From UBA8904 sp035448625 (lineage in GTDB: Bacteria; Desulfobacterota; Syntrophia; Syntrophales; Smithellaceae): 16,652 nt of DNA. The stretch covers positions 1-16,652 of the forward strand of contig DAOTJI010000057.1 of the NCBI GenBank assembly GCA_035448625.1, in the 5' to 3' direction. The notes below the pieces were generated by a model. The model had not been told where the DNA came from, ran no database searches, and was given only the letters and a program-made list of their open reading frames with translations. This document shows, piece by piece, positions 1 through 8,233 of this stretch (within the stretch, counting starts at the first letter, position 1; each line of letters begins with the position of its first letter). The translations under genes were made by a program, and so were the position numbers.

Positions 1-100
1 TCGCCCCCGGTCGCCGTTAGCGACCATCCTGCCCTGTGGAGCTCGGACTTTCCTCCGGCAGAGCTGCCCCTGCCCGCGATCATCCGATTTTCTCCGGCCT
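1..100 (-). ncRNA. rnpB: RNase P RNA, class A, 5' part (runs off window start)
   Basis: The catalytic RNA of RNase P, which matures tRNA 5' ends. On the minus strand, positions 55-38 read GAGGAAAGTCCGAGCTCC, the highly conserved P4-region block of bacterial RNase P RNA (usual form GAGGAAAGTCCGGGCTCC). It is followed by ACAGGGCAGGATGGTCGC, matching the usual AGGGCAGG(G)TG stretch, and by a small hairpin GGTCGC-TAAC-GGCGACC. Only about 100 nt of an RNA that is normally 350-400 nt lies in the window; the 3' part, including the second half of P4, is outside. The 5' end near 100 is inferred from the promoter at 108-136, about 8 nt downstream of its -10 box. Identity is secure from the motif; the exact 5' end is an estimate. 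Confidence 0.93.
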
Positions 101-107
101 GGGGTAT

Positions 108-136
108 ATCCTACAATTGATTTGGATTTTGTTCAA
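108..136 (-). promoter_or_regulatory. sigma70-type promoter of rnpB
   Basis: On the minus strand TTGAAC (131-136) and TAGGAT (108-113) are separated by exactly 17 nt. Transcription would start near 100-101, just where the RNase P RNA is expected to begin. This is a good housekeeping-promoter match, with a recognisable -35 box. Confidence 0.75.
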
Positions 137-146
137 GATAACTTCT

Positions 147-173
147 AAAAGGATATTGAGCGCCTTTATCCTT
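147..173 (-). terminator. hairpin terminator after rnhA
   Basis: On the minus strand AAGGATA and TATCCTT form a 7-bp stem with an 11-nt loop, running into TTTT. It lies 21 nt after the rnhA stop and 10 nt before the -35 box of rnpB, so it probably insulates rnpB from the rnhA transcript. The U tract is short, so strength is uncertain. Confidence 0.55.
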
Positions 174-186
174 ACCGGTTTAAACC

Positions 187-207
187 TTCAGTCTTCAGTC
201 TGCAGTC
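187..207 (-). repeat. three tandem heptamers (GACTGMA type) at the rnhA 3' end
   Basis: Read on the minus strand this is GACTGCA GACTGAA GACTGAA. The rnhA stop codon TGA (195-197) lies inside it. A related array in the same orientation relative to its upstream gene lies after dctM (13094-13114). Confidence 0.7.
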
Positions 208-611
208 TGCTCATCGATCGCCAGATTGGCCAGCCGGTCGGCCCGGGCGTTGTGGCTGCGCGGAACATGACGGACGGTTGCGGATTCAAAGGCAGAGAGC
301 AGTTTCCGGACGTCCTGCATCAATAGTTTCAGGTTCTTGTTTTTGACTTTGTAGGACCCGTTGATCTGGTTGGCCAAAAGCTCCGAATCCATATAAATTT
401 CCAACTTTTTACAACCGCAGGCCAACGCCCCCTTCAGGCCCAGGATCAGCGCTTTGTATTCCGCGATATTATTGGTGCAGAGGCCGAAGTACTCCCTGCC
501 CTCCCAGAGGACCCGGTCTTCGGCATCCGTAATCACCGCCCCGCCTCCACCCGGGCCGGGATTTCCCCGGCAGGCGCCGTCGCTGAACAATTTGATCGTC
601 TGCTGTTTCAT
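195..611 (-). CDS. rnhA: ribonuclease HI
   Basis: Degrades the RNA strand of RNA-DNA hybrids (primers, R-loops) in the cytoplasm. The 138-residue protein is a compact single RNase H domain. The N-terminal strand carries the first catalytic aspartate in FSDGACRGNPGPGG (D11). The other metal ligands are E51 in NNIAEYKAL, D75 in IYMDSELL and D125 in NARADRLAN, with the nearby H120. The basic handle region of the E. coli enzyme is short, as in many compact RNase HI proteins. The ATG lies 6 nt after the stop of the upstream zinc-ribbon gene, with no strong Shine-Dalgarno, which suggests translational coupling within a two-gene unit. The last codons and stop lie in a heptamer repeat. Confidence 0.93.
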   Translation of the reverse strand: MKQQTIKLFSDGACRGNPGPGGGGAVITDAEDRVLWEGREYFGLCTNNIAEYKALILGLKGALACGCKKLEIYMDSELLANQINGSYKVKNKNLKLLMQDVRKLLSAFESATVRHVPRSHNARADRLANLAIDEQTAD

Positions 612-617
612 CGAAGG

Positions 618-1337
618 TTATTCGGAATTTTCCGGGGTTTTAAAATACATGATCCGGTTGCAGTTGGGGCAGCTCAGCATTTCATCGGAACGCTGCAATT
701 CGTTGTAGAGCTGCGGCGGAATGTTCATGTGGCAACCACCGCAAACCGCCTTCCATACGGAAATCACCCCCAGCCCATTGTTGCGTTTTTTGACTTTTTC
801 ATACCTCGCCAGAAGATCCGCTGAAATTTTCTGCTGCAGTTCGGTGCGCTTTCGGGTCCAGCTTTCCACATCGGCGTCCACGGCATTCAAATCCTCCTCG
901 ACGGCTTTTTTATCCTGCTCGTACCGGAGAGTTTCTTGCTTCAGGGCCTCATCGTCCTCACGGACCTGGACGGAAAGCCGATCCATTTCCTCCAGAAGGG
1001 CGATCATCCGCGTTTCCGTCTCGCTGCCGGTTTTCTCCGCCGTTTCGATTTCCTTGAGCATCGCCTGATATTCTTTATTGTTTTTGACTTCCAGGAGCCT
1101 TTCTTTCATTTTGGCCATCCCGTCGCCGATCTTTTTGATGGCGGCTTCGTACTCCGCGCGTCTGGCCTTGAGTTCGTCGTGCTTTTGCCGGTTTCGCGAA
1201 AGATTTTCCCGGCGGGCCTGAAATTCATTTTCCATCGCAAGGATTTTTTCCGGCAGCCTGGTCTTTTTTGCGGCAAGCGCGACCAGCTGCGAATCGCACT
1301 CCTGCAACCCGATCAACAGCTGTAATTCTTCTTTCAC
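618..1337 (-). CDS. coiled-coil C4 zinc-ribbon protein (HP0958/FlgZ-like family)
   Basis: The protein has 239 residues. Residues about 15-180 are charged heptad-rich sequence that should form a long antiparallel coiled coil. The C-terminus is a C4 zinc ribbon with C199-x2-C202 (CGGCH) and C223-x2-C226 (CPNCN). This is the architecture of the DUF164-type zinc-ribbon family. Its structurally studied member is Helicobacter HP0958, linked to flagellar gene expression and RNA binding; no flagellar context is seen here, so the role is open. The start is GTG at 1337, preceded by AAGGAG 7 nt upstream. It is cotranscribed with rnhA (6-nt gap). A terminator hairpin lies only 34 nt before the start codon, so expression may depend on readthrough or attenuation. 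Confidence 0.85.
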   Translation of the reverse strand: MKEELQLLIGLQECDSQLVALAAKKTRLPEKILAMENEFQARRENLSRNRQKHDELKARRAEYEAAIKKIGDGMAKMKERLLEVKNNKEYQAMLKEIETAEKTGSETETRMIALLEEMDRLSVQVREDDEALKQETLRYEQDKKAVEEDLNAVDADVESWTRKRTELQQKISADLLARYEKVKKRNNGLGVISVWKAVCGGCHMNIPPQLYNELQRSDEMLSCPNCNRIMYFKTPENSE

Positions 1338-1371
1338 TCCTGTTCTCCTTTTTTATTCCAACTTGAGGCAT

Positions 1372-1400
1372 AAAAAAATGCACCTTTTGAGGGGTGCATT
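1372..1400 (-). terminator. rho-independent terminator between tRNA/spacer and the zinc-ribbon gene
   Basis: On the minus strand AATGCACC and GGTGCATT form an 8-bp stem with an 8-nt loop, and the T run corresponding to 1372-1378 follows directly. It ends the tRNA transcript, or acts as an attenuator for the gene starting at 1337. Confidence 0.8.
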
Positions 1401-1402
1401 TT

Positions 1403-1560
1403 CAGATCGCCGGTTGATGGATCCGGTCCTGGGCGCCGCGATAGAACAACCGAAGGTTACTCGTCGCGGCTGTTGCTTCGACCGTTTTGTCGCAGCAACC
1501 CCTTGCTGGTGAAAGTCGCATCTTTCCGGCCATGGTCAATATTTTATCCATACAAAAAAT
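1403..1560 (-). other. structured spacer after the tRNA: possible small RNA or leader
   Basis: No convincing coding region. On the minus strand three inverted repeats precede the terminator. The first, at 1472-1499, has GTTGCT/AGCAAC plus CGAC/GTCG around one G-A mismatch, with a 6-nt loop. The second, at 1435-1470, has GCCGCGA/TCGCGGC plus an inner AACC/GGTT with a 3-nt loop (this motif is symmetric between strands). The third is a weaker CCGG/CCGG pair at 1410-1426. No promoter with a good -35 and -10 was found between the tRNA and this region, so the RNA may be cut from the tRNA transcript. Inference from base pairing only; not matched to a known family. Confidence 0.4.
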
Positions 1561-1561
1561 T

Positions 1562-1637
1562 TGGTGGGCCCACCTGGAATCGAACCAGGGACCTACCGGT
1601 TATGAGCCGGTGGCTCTACCAATTGAGCTATAGGCCC
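1562..1637 (-). tRNA. tRNA with CAU anticodon, probably tRNA-Ile2 (lysidine type)
   Basis: A complete 76-nt cloverleaf with encoded CCA. The acceptor is GGGCCTA/TGGGCCC with discriminator A. The D arm is GCTC-AATTGGTA-GAGC. The anticodon stem ACCGG/CCGGT holds loop CTCATAA, with anticodon CAT at 1602-1604. The T arm is CCTGG-TTCGATT-CCAGG. CAU can be initiator Met, elongator Met or Ile2. Initiator is unlikely because the first acceptor pair G1-C72 is intact and the anticodon stem lacks the three consecutive G-C pairs of initiators. Pairs C4-G69 and C5-G68 are those known to favour lysidine synthetase (TilS) and disfavour MetRS in E. coli tRNA-Ile2, so I lean to Ile2. It lies just after rpoD with its own putative promoter. 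Confidence 0.93.
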
Positions 1638-1687
1638 GCCATTTTCAACATTCGCGCGGAGGGTAAACCGGCATCAAGGTGCGTTGC

Positions 1688-1710
1688 AATATACCCAATC
1701 CCGGCGCTTG

Positions 1711-1714
<4 letters not shown>
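1688..1714 (-). promoter_or_regulatory. putative tRNA promoter overlapping the rpoD stop codon
   Basis: On the minus strand a perfect TTGACA (1709-1714) is followed by TATATT (1688-1693) with a 15-nt spacer, or by TATTGC with 17 nt. The rpoD stop TGA (1711-1713) is the middle of TTGACA. The spacing of the better -10 is short, so which hexamer is used is unclear. Confidence 0.6.
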
Positions 1715-3465
<1,751 letters not shown>

Positions 3466-3482
3466 TTGGATGCCCCCGAATG

Positions 3483-5246
3483 TTAAGTTCTGTTCAAGTA
3501 TTGATTTTCTTCCTTCATGAGATTCTGCTTCTGAAAGGTCAGTTCCCGGATGAGATCCTGATCCCCGCCTTCCTGTGCCTGCCTCAGCTTGAGCTGAACC
3601 TGACGTTTTTGCTCCTTATACCATTTTTCACGGATTCTCCGCATGTTATCGAAAAAATTTCGCTCCACCGCGTCGTCCTCGGCCGAAGGCTCTTCCACGC
3701 TCATTTTGTAAAGGCGCTCGCGCAGCGGTTTGTCTTCATCCGAAGGCAGCAGGACATTGATATCCACATACCCCAGGAGTTTATAGGTCTCAAGGATCTT
3801 CTTTCCCAGTTCTTTTAACGCGGGCTCCAGACAATAATCCAGAATGTTTTCCTGCTCCACCAGGAGCGCCCGCTGCGGATACTCCAGCATCAGCCGGACC
3901 AGGTTCAACTCCAGGGGATTCAACGCCGCCCCGGAAGAGGTCTTTGGAATGGACGGCGCAGGCGCCGCTTTACGGCGGGCCTCCCGCTTCAACAGCGCCT
4001 GGTCGATGCCCGATTTTTCCGCGATGCGCCTGATAAAAAGATTCTTTTCGATCTCATTGTTGATTTTTCCAACAAATTCAATCGCTTCTTTTACCAGGTC
4101 GCGGTTTTCCTCAAACGTTTTGCCGTTTCCCAAAACGGTGTCAATATAATAATCGCTGATGGACGGCGCAAGGGCGATCAGCTCTTCCAGCCGGGCCGGA
4201 CCGTGTTTTTTTACAAAATCGTCCGGGTCGCAGTTGTCGGGAAGAATCAGCGCCCGGGCGCGCATATCGGCCCCGAGAAAAAGCTCCAGCGACCGGTCCA
4301 ACGCCTTGCGTCCGGCCGTATCCGGATCAAACAGGGCGACGACATCCTGCGTATAGCGCCGCAACAGCTCCAGATGATCGCGGGTCAGAGCCGTGCCCAG
4401 TGTGGCCACGACATTGCACACCCCCGCGTTCCACAGGGAGATCACGTCAAAATACCCTTCCACGATCAGGCAAAAGCCCTTCTTGCGGATTGCCTCCCTC
4501 GCCTTGTTCAGTCCGTATAAATTCTTCCCTTTGCTGTAAACCGGCGATTCCGGCGAATTGAGATACTTCGGTTCTCCTTCTTTGAGGATCCGGCCGCCAA
4601 ACGCAACGATCTCCCCGGAAGCGTTTTCAATGGGAAACATCAACCGGCCCCGGAAGCGGTCATAGAAGCCTCCCTCTTTTCCGGCAATGACCAGGCCCGC
4701 CTGTTCGGCCATCTTCAGGGATAAACCGCCGCCTTCCATATCGTCTGCCAGGGAACGCCAGGCCTCCGGGGCGTATCCCAGCCGGAATTGCCGGATGATG
4801 TCTTCTCCAACGGCCCTTTTTTGCAGGTAGTCGCGGGCCGTCTTGCCCGCCGGCGAGGAAAGCTGACGGGCAAAAAACTGCGCCGCCCTCGCGTTCAGGC
4901 GGAGGATCTCATCGTGCAGCGAATCCTTTTCGCGGCCTTCCCGGCCGAAGGTTTTCACCGGCAGCAGGATGCCCGTTTTTTCCGCCAGATACTGAATGGC
5001 CTCGGGAAAGCTTTTATTGGCTATTTTCATCAGCAGCGTAATGACATTGCCGCCCTCCCCGCAACCGAAACAGTAGAAAATCTGTTTTTCGCGGCTGACG
5101 GTGAACGAAGGGGTCTTTTCCTGATGAAAGGGGCAAAGCCCCAGATAATTCCGGCCTGCCTTTTTCAGCGTCAGGTATTCGGAGGCAAGCTCAACAATGT
5201 CCACCCTGCTTTTAATCTCTTCAATCTTGCTGTCGTCAAAGCGCAC
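3483..5246 (-). CDS. dnaG: DNA primase
   Basis: Makes RNA primers at the replication fork. The protein has 587 residues, normal for bacterial DnaG. The N-terminal CHC2 zinc finger has C38, H41, C59 and C62 (CPFH and CFGC). The primase core contains YLNSPESPVYSKG. The TOPRIM domain carries the acidic residues in LIVEGYFDVISLW (about 250-262) and ALFDPDTAGRKA (about 300-312). The C-terminal 140 residues are the variable helical DnaB-binding part. The start is GTG at 5246; no ATG in frame is seen upstream, and the N-terminus (RFDDSKIEEIKSRVDIVELAS) fits the family. It lies between yqeY (54-nt gap) and rpoD, the classic macromolecular-synthesis order, although rpsU is not present here. Confidence 0.96.
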   Translation of the reverse strand: MRFDDSKIEEIKSRVDIVELASEYLTLKKAGRNYLGLCPFHQEKTPSFTVSREKQIFYCFGCGEGGNVITLLMKIANKSFPEAIQYLAEKTGILLPVKTFGREGREKDSLHDEILRLNARAAQFFARQLSSPAGKTARDYLQKRAVGEDIIRQFRLGYAPEAWRSLADDMEGGGLSLKMAEQAGLVIAGKEGGFYDRFRGRLMFPIENASGEIVAFGGRILKEGEPKYLNSPESPVYSKGKNLYGLNKAREAIRKKGFCLIVEGYFDVISLWNAGVCNVVATLGTALTRDHLELLRRYTQDVVALFDPDTAGRKALDRSLELFLGADMRARALILPDNCDPDDFVKKHGPARLEELIALAPSISDYYIDTVLGNGKTFEENRDLVKEAIEFVGKINNEIEKNLFIRRIAEKSGIDQALLKREARRKAAPAPSIPKTSSGAALNPLELNLVRLMLEYPQRALLVEQENILDYCLEPALKELGKKILETYKLLGYVDINVLLPSDEDKPLRERLYKMSVEEPSAEDDAVERNFFDNMRRIREKWYKEQKRQVQLKLRQAQEGGDQDLIRELTFQKQNLMKEENQYLNRT

Positions 5247-5300
5247 GAAGGATTGCCTGCCTGTTTTGATGGTTTGAGTCCGTATCGGGAGTAACGCGTC

Positions 5301-5747
5301 TTACCGCGAGAGAAGCGCTTTTACCTTTTCACCGGCGGCTTTTCCGTCCGCCCGACCGGTAATTTGCGGCATCAGCACCTTCATCACCTTGCCCATGTCT
5401 TTGACGGACACGGCGCCCACCTCGGCAATCGCCTTCCGGATGATCCCTTCCACTTCTTCATCCGACATTTGCGTGGGCATGAACCCCTGCAGGACTTTCA
5501 GCTCCGCTTCTTCCTTCTCCACCAGATCCTGCCTGCCCCCCTTGGCAAACTGCTCGATGGAGTCTTTTCTCTGCTTGACCATCACGGACAGAACCTGCAT
5601 CGTTTCCGTTTCATTGAGCGGCCGCATCAGATCGATTTCCTTGTTGTGGAGCGCCGTTTTCAGCATGCGCAGCGCGGAGAGCCGGATTTTGTCTTTGGCT
5701 TTCGCGGCCGCCACCATGTCTTCATTCAATTTGACCTGAACATCCAT
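5301..5747 (-). CDS. yqeY: GatB/YqeY domain protein
   Basis: A 148-residue stand-alone YqeY protein. The fold resembles the C-terminal tRNA-binding part of GatB, the amidotransferase subunit. A role in tRNA or translation is often proposed but not established. Family features are the N-terminal LNEDMVAAAKAKDKIRLSALRML, the central basic KQRKDSIEQFAKGGRQDL, and the C-terminal DMGKVMKVLMPQITGRADG. The start ATG has GAGG 9 nt upstream. It sits between the HIT gene (16-nt gap) and dnaG, the position it holds in many bacteria. Confidence 0.92.
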   Translation of the reverse strand: MDVQVKLNEDMVAAAKAKDKIRLSALRMLKTALHNKEIDLMRPLNETETMQVLSVMVKQRKDSIEQFAKGGRQDLVEKEEAELKVLQGFMPTQMSDEEVEGIIRKAIAEVGAVSVKDMGKVMKVLMPQITGRADGKAAGEKVKALLSR

Positions 5748-5763
5748 AAGTATTTTCCTCGTT

Positions 5764-6105
5764 TTATCCTAAGGGATCTTCCAGTTTTCTGCCTCCCAGC
5801 AGATGCATGTGCAGATGGAAAACCACCTGCCCTCCGTCGGCATTGCAGTTGACGGCCAGACGGAATCCGCTTTCGGCCACCTGTTTGATTCCGGCAACCT
5901 TTTTCGCCGCCTCGATCCATTTTCCCGTGACGTCCGCGTTCGCATCGTCCTTCATCAGTGTCGCAATGTGCTTTTTGGGGATGATAACGACGTGTACCGG
6001 CGCCATCGGATGGATATCGTCAAAAGCCAGAAACTCGCCGTCTTCGTAAACTTTTTTGCAGGGGATGTCCCCGCGGACGATTTTACAAAACACACAATCT
6101 TCCAT
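5764..6105 (-). CDS. HIT family (HINT-like) nucleotide hydrolase
   Basis: A 113-residue histidine triad protein of the HINT branch, which typically hydrolyses purine nucleoside phosphoramidates or acyl-adenylates. The N-terminus is typical (CVFCKIVRGDIPCKKVYE), then FDDIHPMAPVHVVIIPKKH. The catalytic triad HLHMH lies at H97, H99 and H101, followed by LLGG. The start has a strong AGGAGG 8 nt upstream. It lies 21 nt downstream of hisA and 16 nt upstream of yqeY and is presumably cotranscribed. The native substrate cannot be told from sequence. Confidence 0.94.
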   Translation of the reverse strand: MEDCVFCKIVRGDIPCKKVYEDGEFLAFDDIHPMAPVHVVIIPKKHIATLMKDDANADVTGKWIEAAKKVAGIKQVAESGFRLAVNCNADGGQVVFHLHMHLLGGRKLEDPLG

Positions 6106-6126
6106 AGGCGTTTCCTCCTGATGTTG

Positions 6127-6858
6127 TTATGAAGCCTTAAGCGTCTTCGCAATCGCGTCTTCCAGGGCGATGGCGCCCGTGTAAAGCGCGCGGCCGACAA
6201 TCACGCCGTAAAACGAACAGTCCCTGACGGCAAGCAGGGCATCGATGTCGGCAAGCGTCGCCACGCCTCCCGACGCGATCACCGGAATGTCGACGGCCTT
6301 CGCCAGAGCCCGGGTCTGTTCCACATTGACGCCCGTCTCCATGCCGTCGCGTGCAATATCCGTATAGACAATGGCCTGGATCCCGTCACGGGCGTAGCGC
6401 CGCGCCAGTTCGACCGCTTTTTCGCCGGTCTTTTGCGTCCAGCCGCGAATCGCGACCTCCCCCCCCTGTGCGTCGATCCCCAGGATGATTTTCCCCCGAT
6501 GGGTGCGGGCGGCCGTCCGGACAAACGCTTCATCCTGAATGGCTGACGTTCCCAAAATCACGCTGGACACTCCGTTTTCCAGGTAGTAGTCGACGGTTTC
6601 CATACTGCGGATTCCGCCGCCGACTTCAACCGGCACCGGGACCGATTGCGCGATTTCGACAATGATCGGCGCGTTCTTCGGCAATCCGGCGACAGAGCCG
6701 TCCAGATCCACGAGGTGAATTCTTTGGGCCCCTTTTTGAGCCCATTGCCTGGCCATGTCCGCGGGATTCTCCGCGTAAACCGTCACCCGGTTAAAATCGC
6801 CCTGCGCGAGCCTGACGCATTGTCCGTTTTTAATGTCGACCGCCGGAATAATCAGCAC
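6127..6858 (-). CDS. hisA: HisA, ProFAR (phosphoribosylformimino-AICAR ribotide) isomerase
   Basis: Isomerises ProFAR to PRFAR, the fourth step of histidine synthesis, in the cytoplasm. A (beta/alpha)8 barrel. With the GTG start at 6858 it has 243 residues, the usual length, and begins LIIPAVDIKNG with catalytic D8; the second acid is D129 in GIDAQGG. Phosphate-binding motifs include VEVGGGIRS, VYTDIARDGM and VIASGGVA. I chose GTG 6858 because AAGGAG lies 9 nt upstream and the family starts here. The open frame reaches an ATG at 6966, but that would add 36 non-homologous residues and overlap the upstream gene. The usual neighbours hisH and hisF are absent on both sides. Confidence 0.95.
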   Translation of the reverse strand: MLIIPAVDIKNGQCVRLAQGDFNRVTVYAENPADMARQWAQKGAQRIHLVDLDGSVAGLPKNAPIIVEIAQSVPVPVEVGGGIRSMETVDYYLENGVSSVILGTSAIQDEAFVRTAARTHRGKIILGIDAQGGEVAIRGWTQKTGEKAVELARRYARDGIQAIVYTDIARDGMETGVNVEQTRALAKAVDIPVIASGGVATLADIDALLAVRDCSFYGVIVGRALYTGAIALEDAIAKTLKAS

Positions 6859-6925
6859 CTTGAGGAACTCCTTACGAAAAACACCGTCCGGAAAAGTTTC
6901 CGCGGGCATCCGCGACCCGGTCCGG

Positions 6926-7612
6926 TCAAGGTTCGAAGCCGGGAAAGGTTTTAAAAATGTTGTCAACCCCCAGCTTCGTCAGCTGGCGCGCAGTCAGCCA
7001 CTTCGCGCCGCCCCTGAAGAAGGAAGAGGCCTGAAAAACATCTTCCATCAGAGATTTCTGCGTTTTGTCGAAAGTTCCCCGCCAGATCGTTCGGCCGTCC
7101 CGGACGGAAATCAGATGAATTTCAAAGGCAACGGCCGCGGGGCGCTCCACGGAATAATCGTAGCCCACTCTTTCCCGGTAGCGATACACAAAACCCGCCA
7201 TCAGGGCATCCGCGTTCAGCTCGCGTCCGGTTTCCAGAAACACCTGCAGCAAAGACTGCTTGAGGAGGTTCGTCGATACCCGCCGGTAAACACCCGCCAC
7301 CCTTTCCGGGGGGACCATCACCACCGCCTTGTATTCCCTCAACTGATCGGTCGCCATCTCCTCAACGATTTTTTCCGCGCCCCTGGAGAGGGGGCCGCTC
7401 GAATTGACGCTGCCGCAAATCGGGCATTGAACGGTGGAAGACGCCTCTTCCGGCAGCACCGCCTGAAAAGGGATAACCGCGACGCGCGTTACGGTTTTTT
7501 CATCGGCCTTCGCCGATTCTTCCGCCTGCAGGAGGCAGGGGAAAAGAACGAGGATGGCCAGAAGCCGCAGGGCCCAGCCGATGCTTTTGATCCGAACCTG
7601 GTGTAGGGTCAC
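6926..7612 (-). CDS. exported CsgG/TolB-N-like protein of unknown function
   Basis: Function not recognised. The 228-residue protein starts (GTG) with a basic N-terminus and a hydrophobic segment (residues 12-28) followed by LLQA, a plausible signal peptidase I site after A30. A Cys at 26 is not in a good lipobox. The mature part begins with RVAVIPFQ, then a C63-x2-C66 pair (CPICGS), then a helix ending in SRGAEKIVEEMATDQL. Next come VPPERV and a C-terminal half with DALMAGFVYRYRERVG, FEIHLISVRDGRTIWRGTFDKT. This order (beta strand IPF, paralog helix, 'DAL..G.V', 'DGR..W') resembles the CsgG/TolB-N/LpoB fold of envelope proteins. It lies between hisB and hisA in the histidine cluster, where hisH is commonly found, so it is likely cotranscribed but unrelated in function. 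Confidence 0.75.
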   Translation of the reverse strand: MTLHQVRIKSIGWALRLLAILVLFPCLLQAEESAKADEKTVTRVAVIPFQAVLPEEASSTVQCPICGSVNSSGPLSRGAEKIVEEMATDQLREYKAVVMVPPERVAGVYRRVSTNLLKQSLLQVFLETGRELNADALMAGFVYRYRERVGYDYSVERPAAVAFEIHLISVRDGRTIWRGTFDKTQKSLMEDVFQASSFFRGGAKWLTARQLTKLGVDNIFKTFPGFEP

Positions 7613-7631
7613 GAGAGGCCTGATCTTTCTT

Positions 7632-8219
7632 TCAAAGCGTTCCCTTGGTGGACAGAACGCCTGAAATTTCCGGATTGATATTCACCGCCTGCCGCAGGGC
7701 CCGGGCAAAGGCCTTGAAGACGGATTCGATGATATGATGACTGTTGCTGCCGTATTCCAGGGTGATGTGCAGCGTAATTCCGCTGTGGTCCGTGAACGCC
7801 TTAAAAAACTCCTTGACCAGTGCGGGATCAAATCCGCCGATTTTCCGGCGTTCATACCGGACCTTGTAAATCAGATAGGGACGGCCGCAGATGTCCATGT
7901 CCACGCGGCACAGACTCTCATCCATCGGTACGGACGCAGACCCGTAGCGGTTAATGCCCGTCTTTTTGCCCAGCGCCTGCGCGAGCGCCTGTCCCAGGCA
8001 AATGCCCAGGTCTTCCACCAGGTGATGGTCGTCGATTTCCGTGTCGCCCTTGCTTTTCACGACGAGCTTGAACTGCCCGTGACGGGCGAACAGCTCCAGC
8101 ATATGATTCAAAAAGGGAATCGTCGTATCGATCCTGCTGCCGGCGGACTGATCCAAATCAACGCCCAGCGTGATATCCGTTTCCGTTGTCTTACGGACGA
8201 TCTTTGCCTTTCTGGCCAT
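7632..8219 (-). CDS. hisB: imidazoleglycerol-phosphate dehydratase
   Basis: Dehydrates imidazoleglycerol phosphate to imidazoleacetol phosphate, in the histidine pathway. The protein has 195 residues, the monofunctional form without the N-terminal phosphatase of the enterobacterial enzyme. Manganese-binding motifs are visible: DDHHLVEDLG with H65/H66, and SNSHHIIESVFKAFARAL with H161/H162, related halves of a duplicated fold. The ATG has GGAGG 6 nt upstream. It starts 14 nt after hisG. Confidence 0.96.
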   Translation of the reverse strand: MARKAKIVRKTTETDITLGVDLDQSAGSRIDTTIPFLNHMLELFARHGQFKLVVKSKGDTEIDDHHLVEDLGICLGQALAQALGKKTGINRYGSASVPMDESLCRVDMDICGRPYLIYKVRYERRKIGGFDPALVKEFFKAFTDHSGITLHITLEYGSNSHHIIESVFKAFARALRQAVNINPEISGVLSTKGTL

Positions 8220-8233
8220 GACTACCCTCCGGA

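Noticed and set aside
6859..6966. An N-terminal extension of HisA from the ATG at 6966
   Set aside because: The added 36 residues have no place in the HisA barrel, overlap the upstream gene, and a GTG with AAGGAG lies exactly at the family start.
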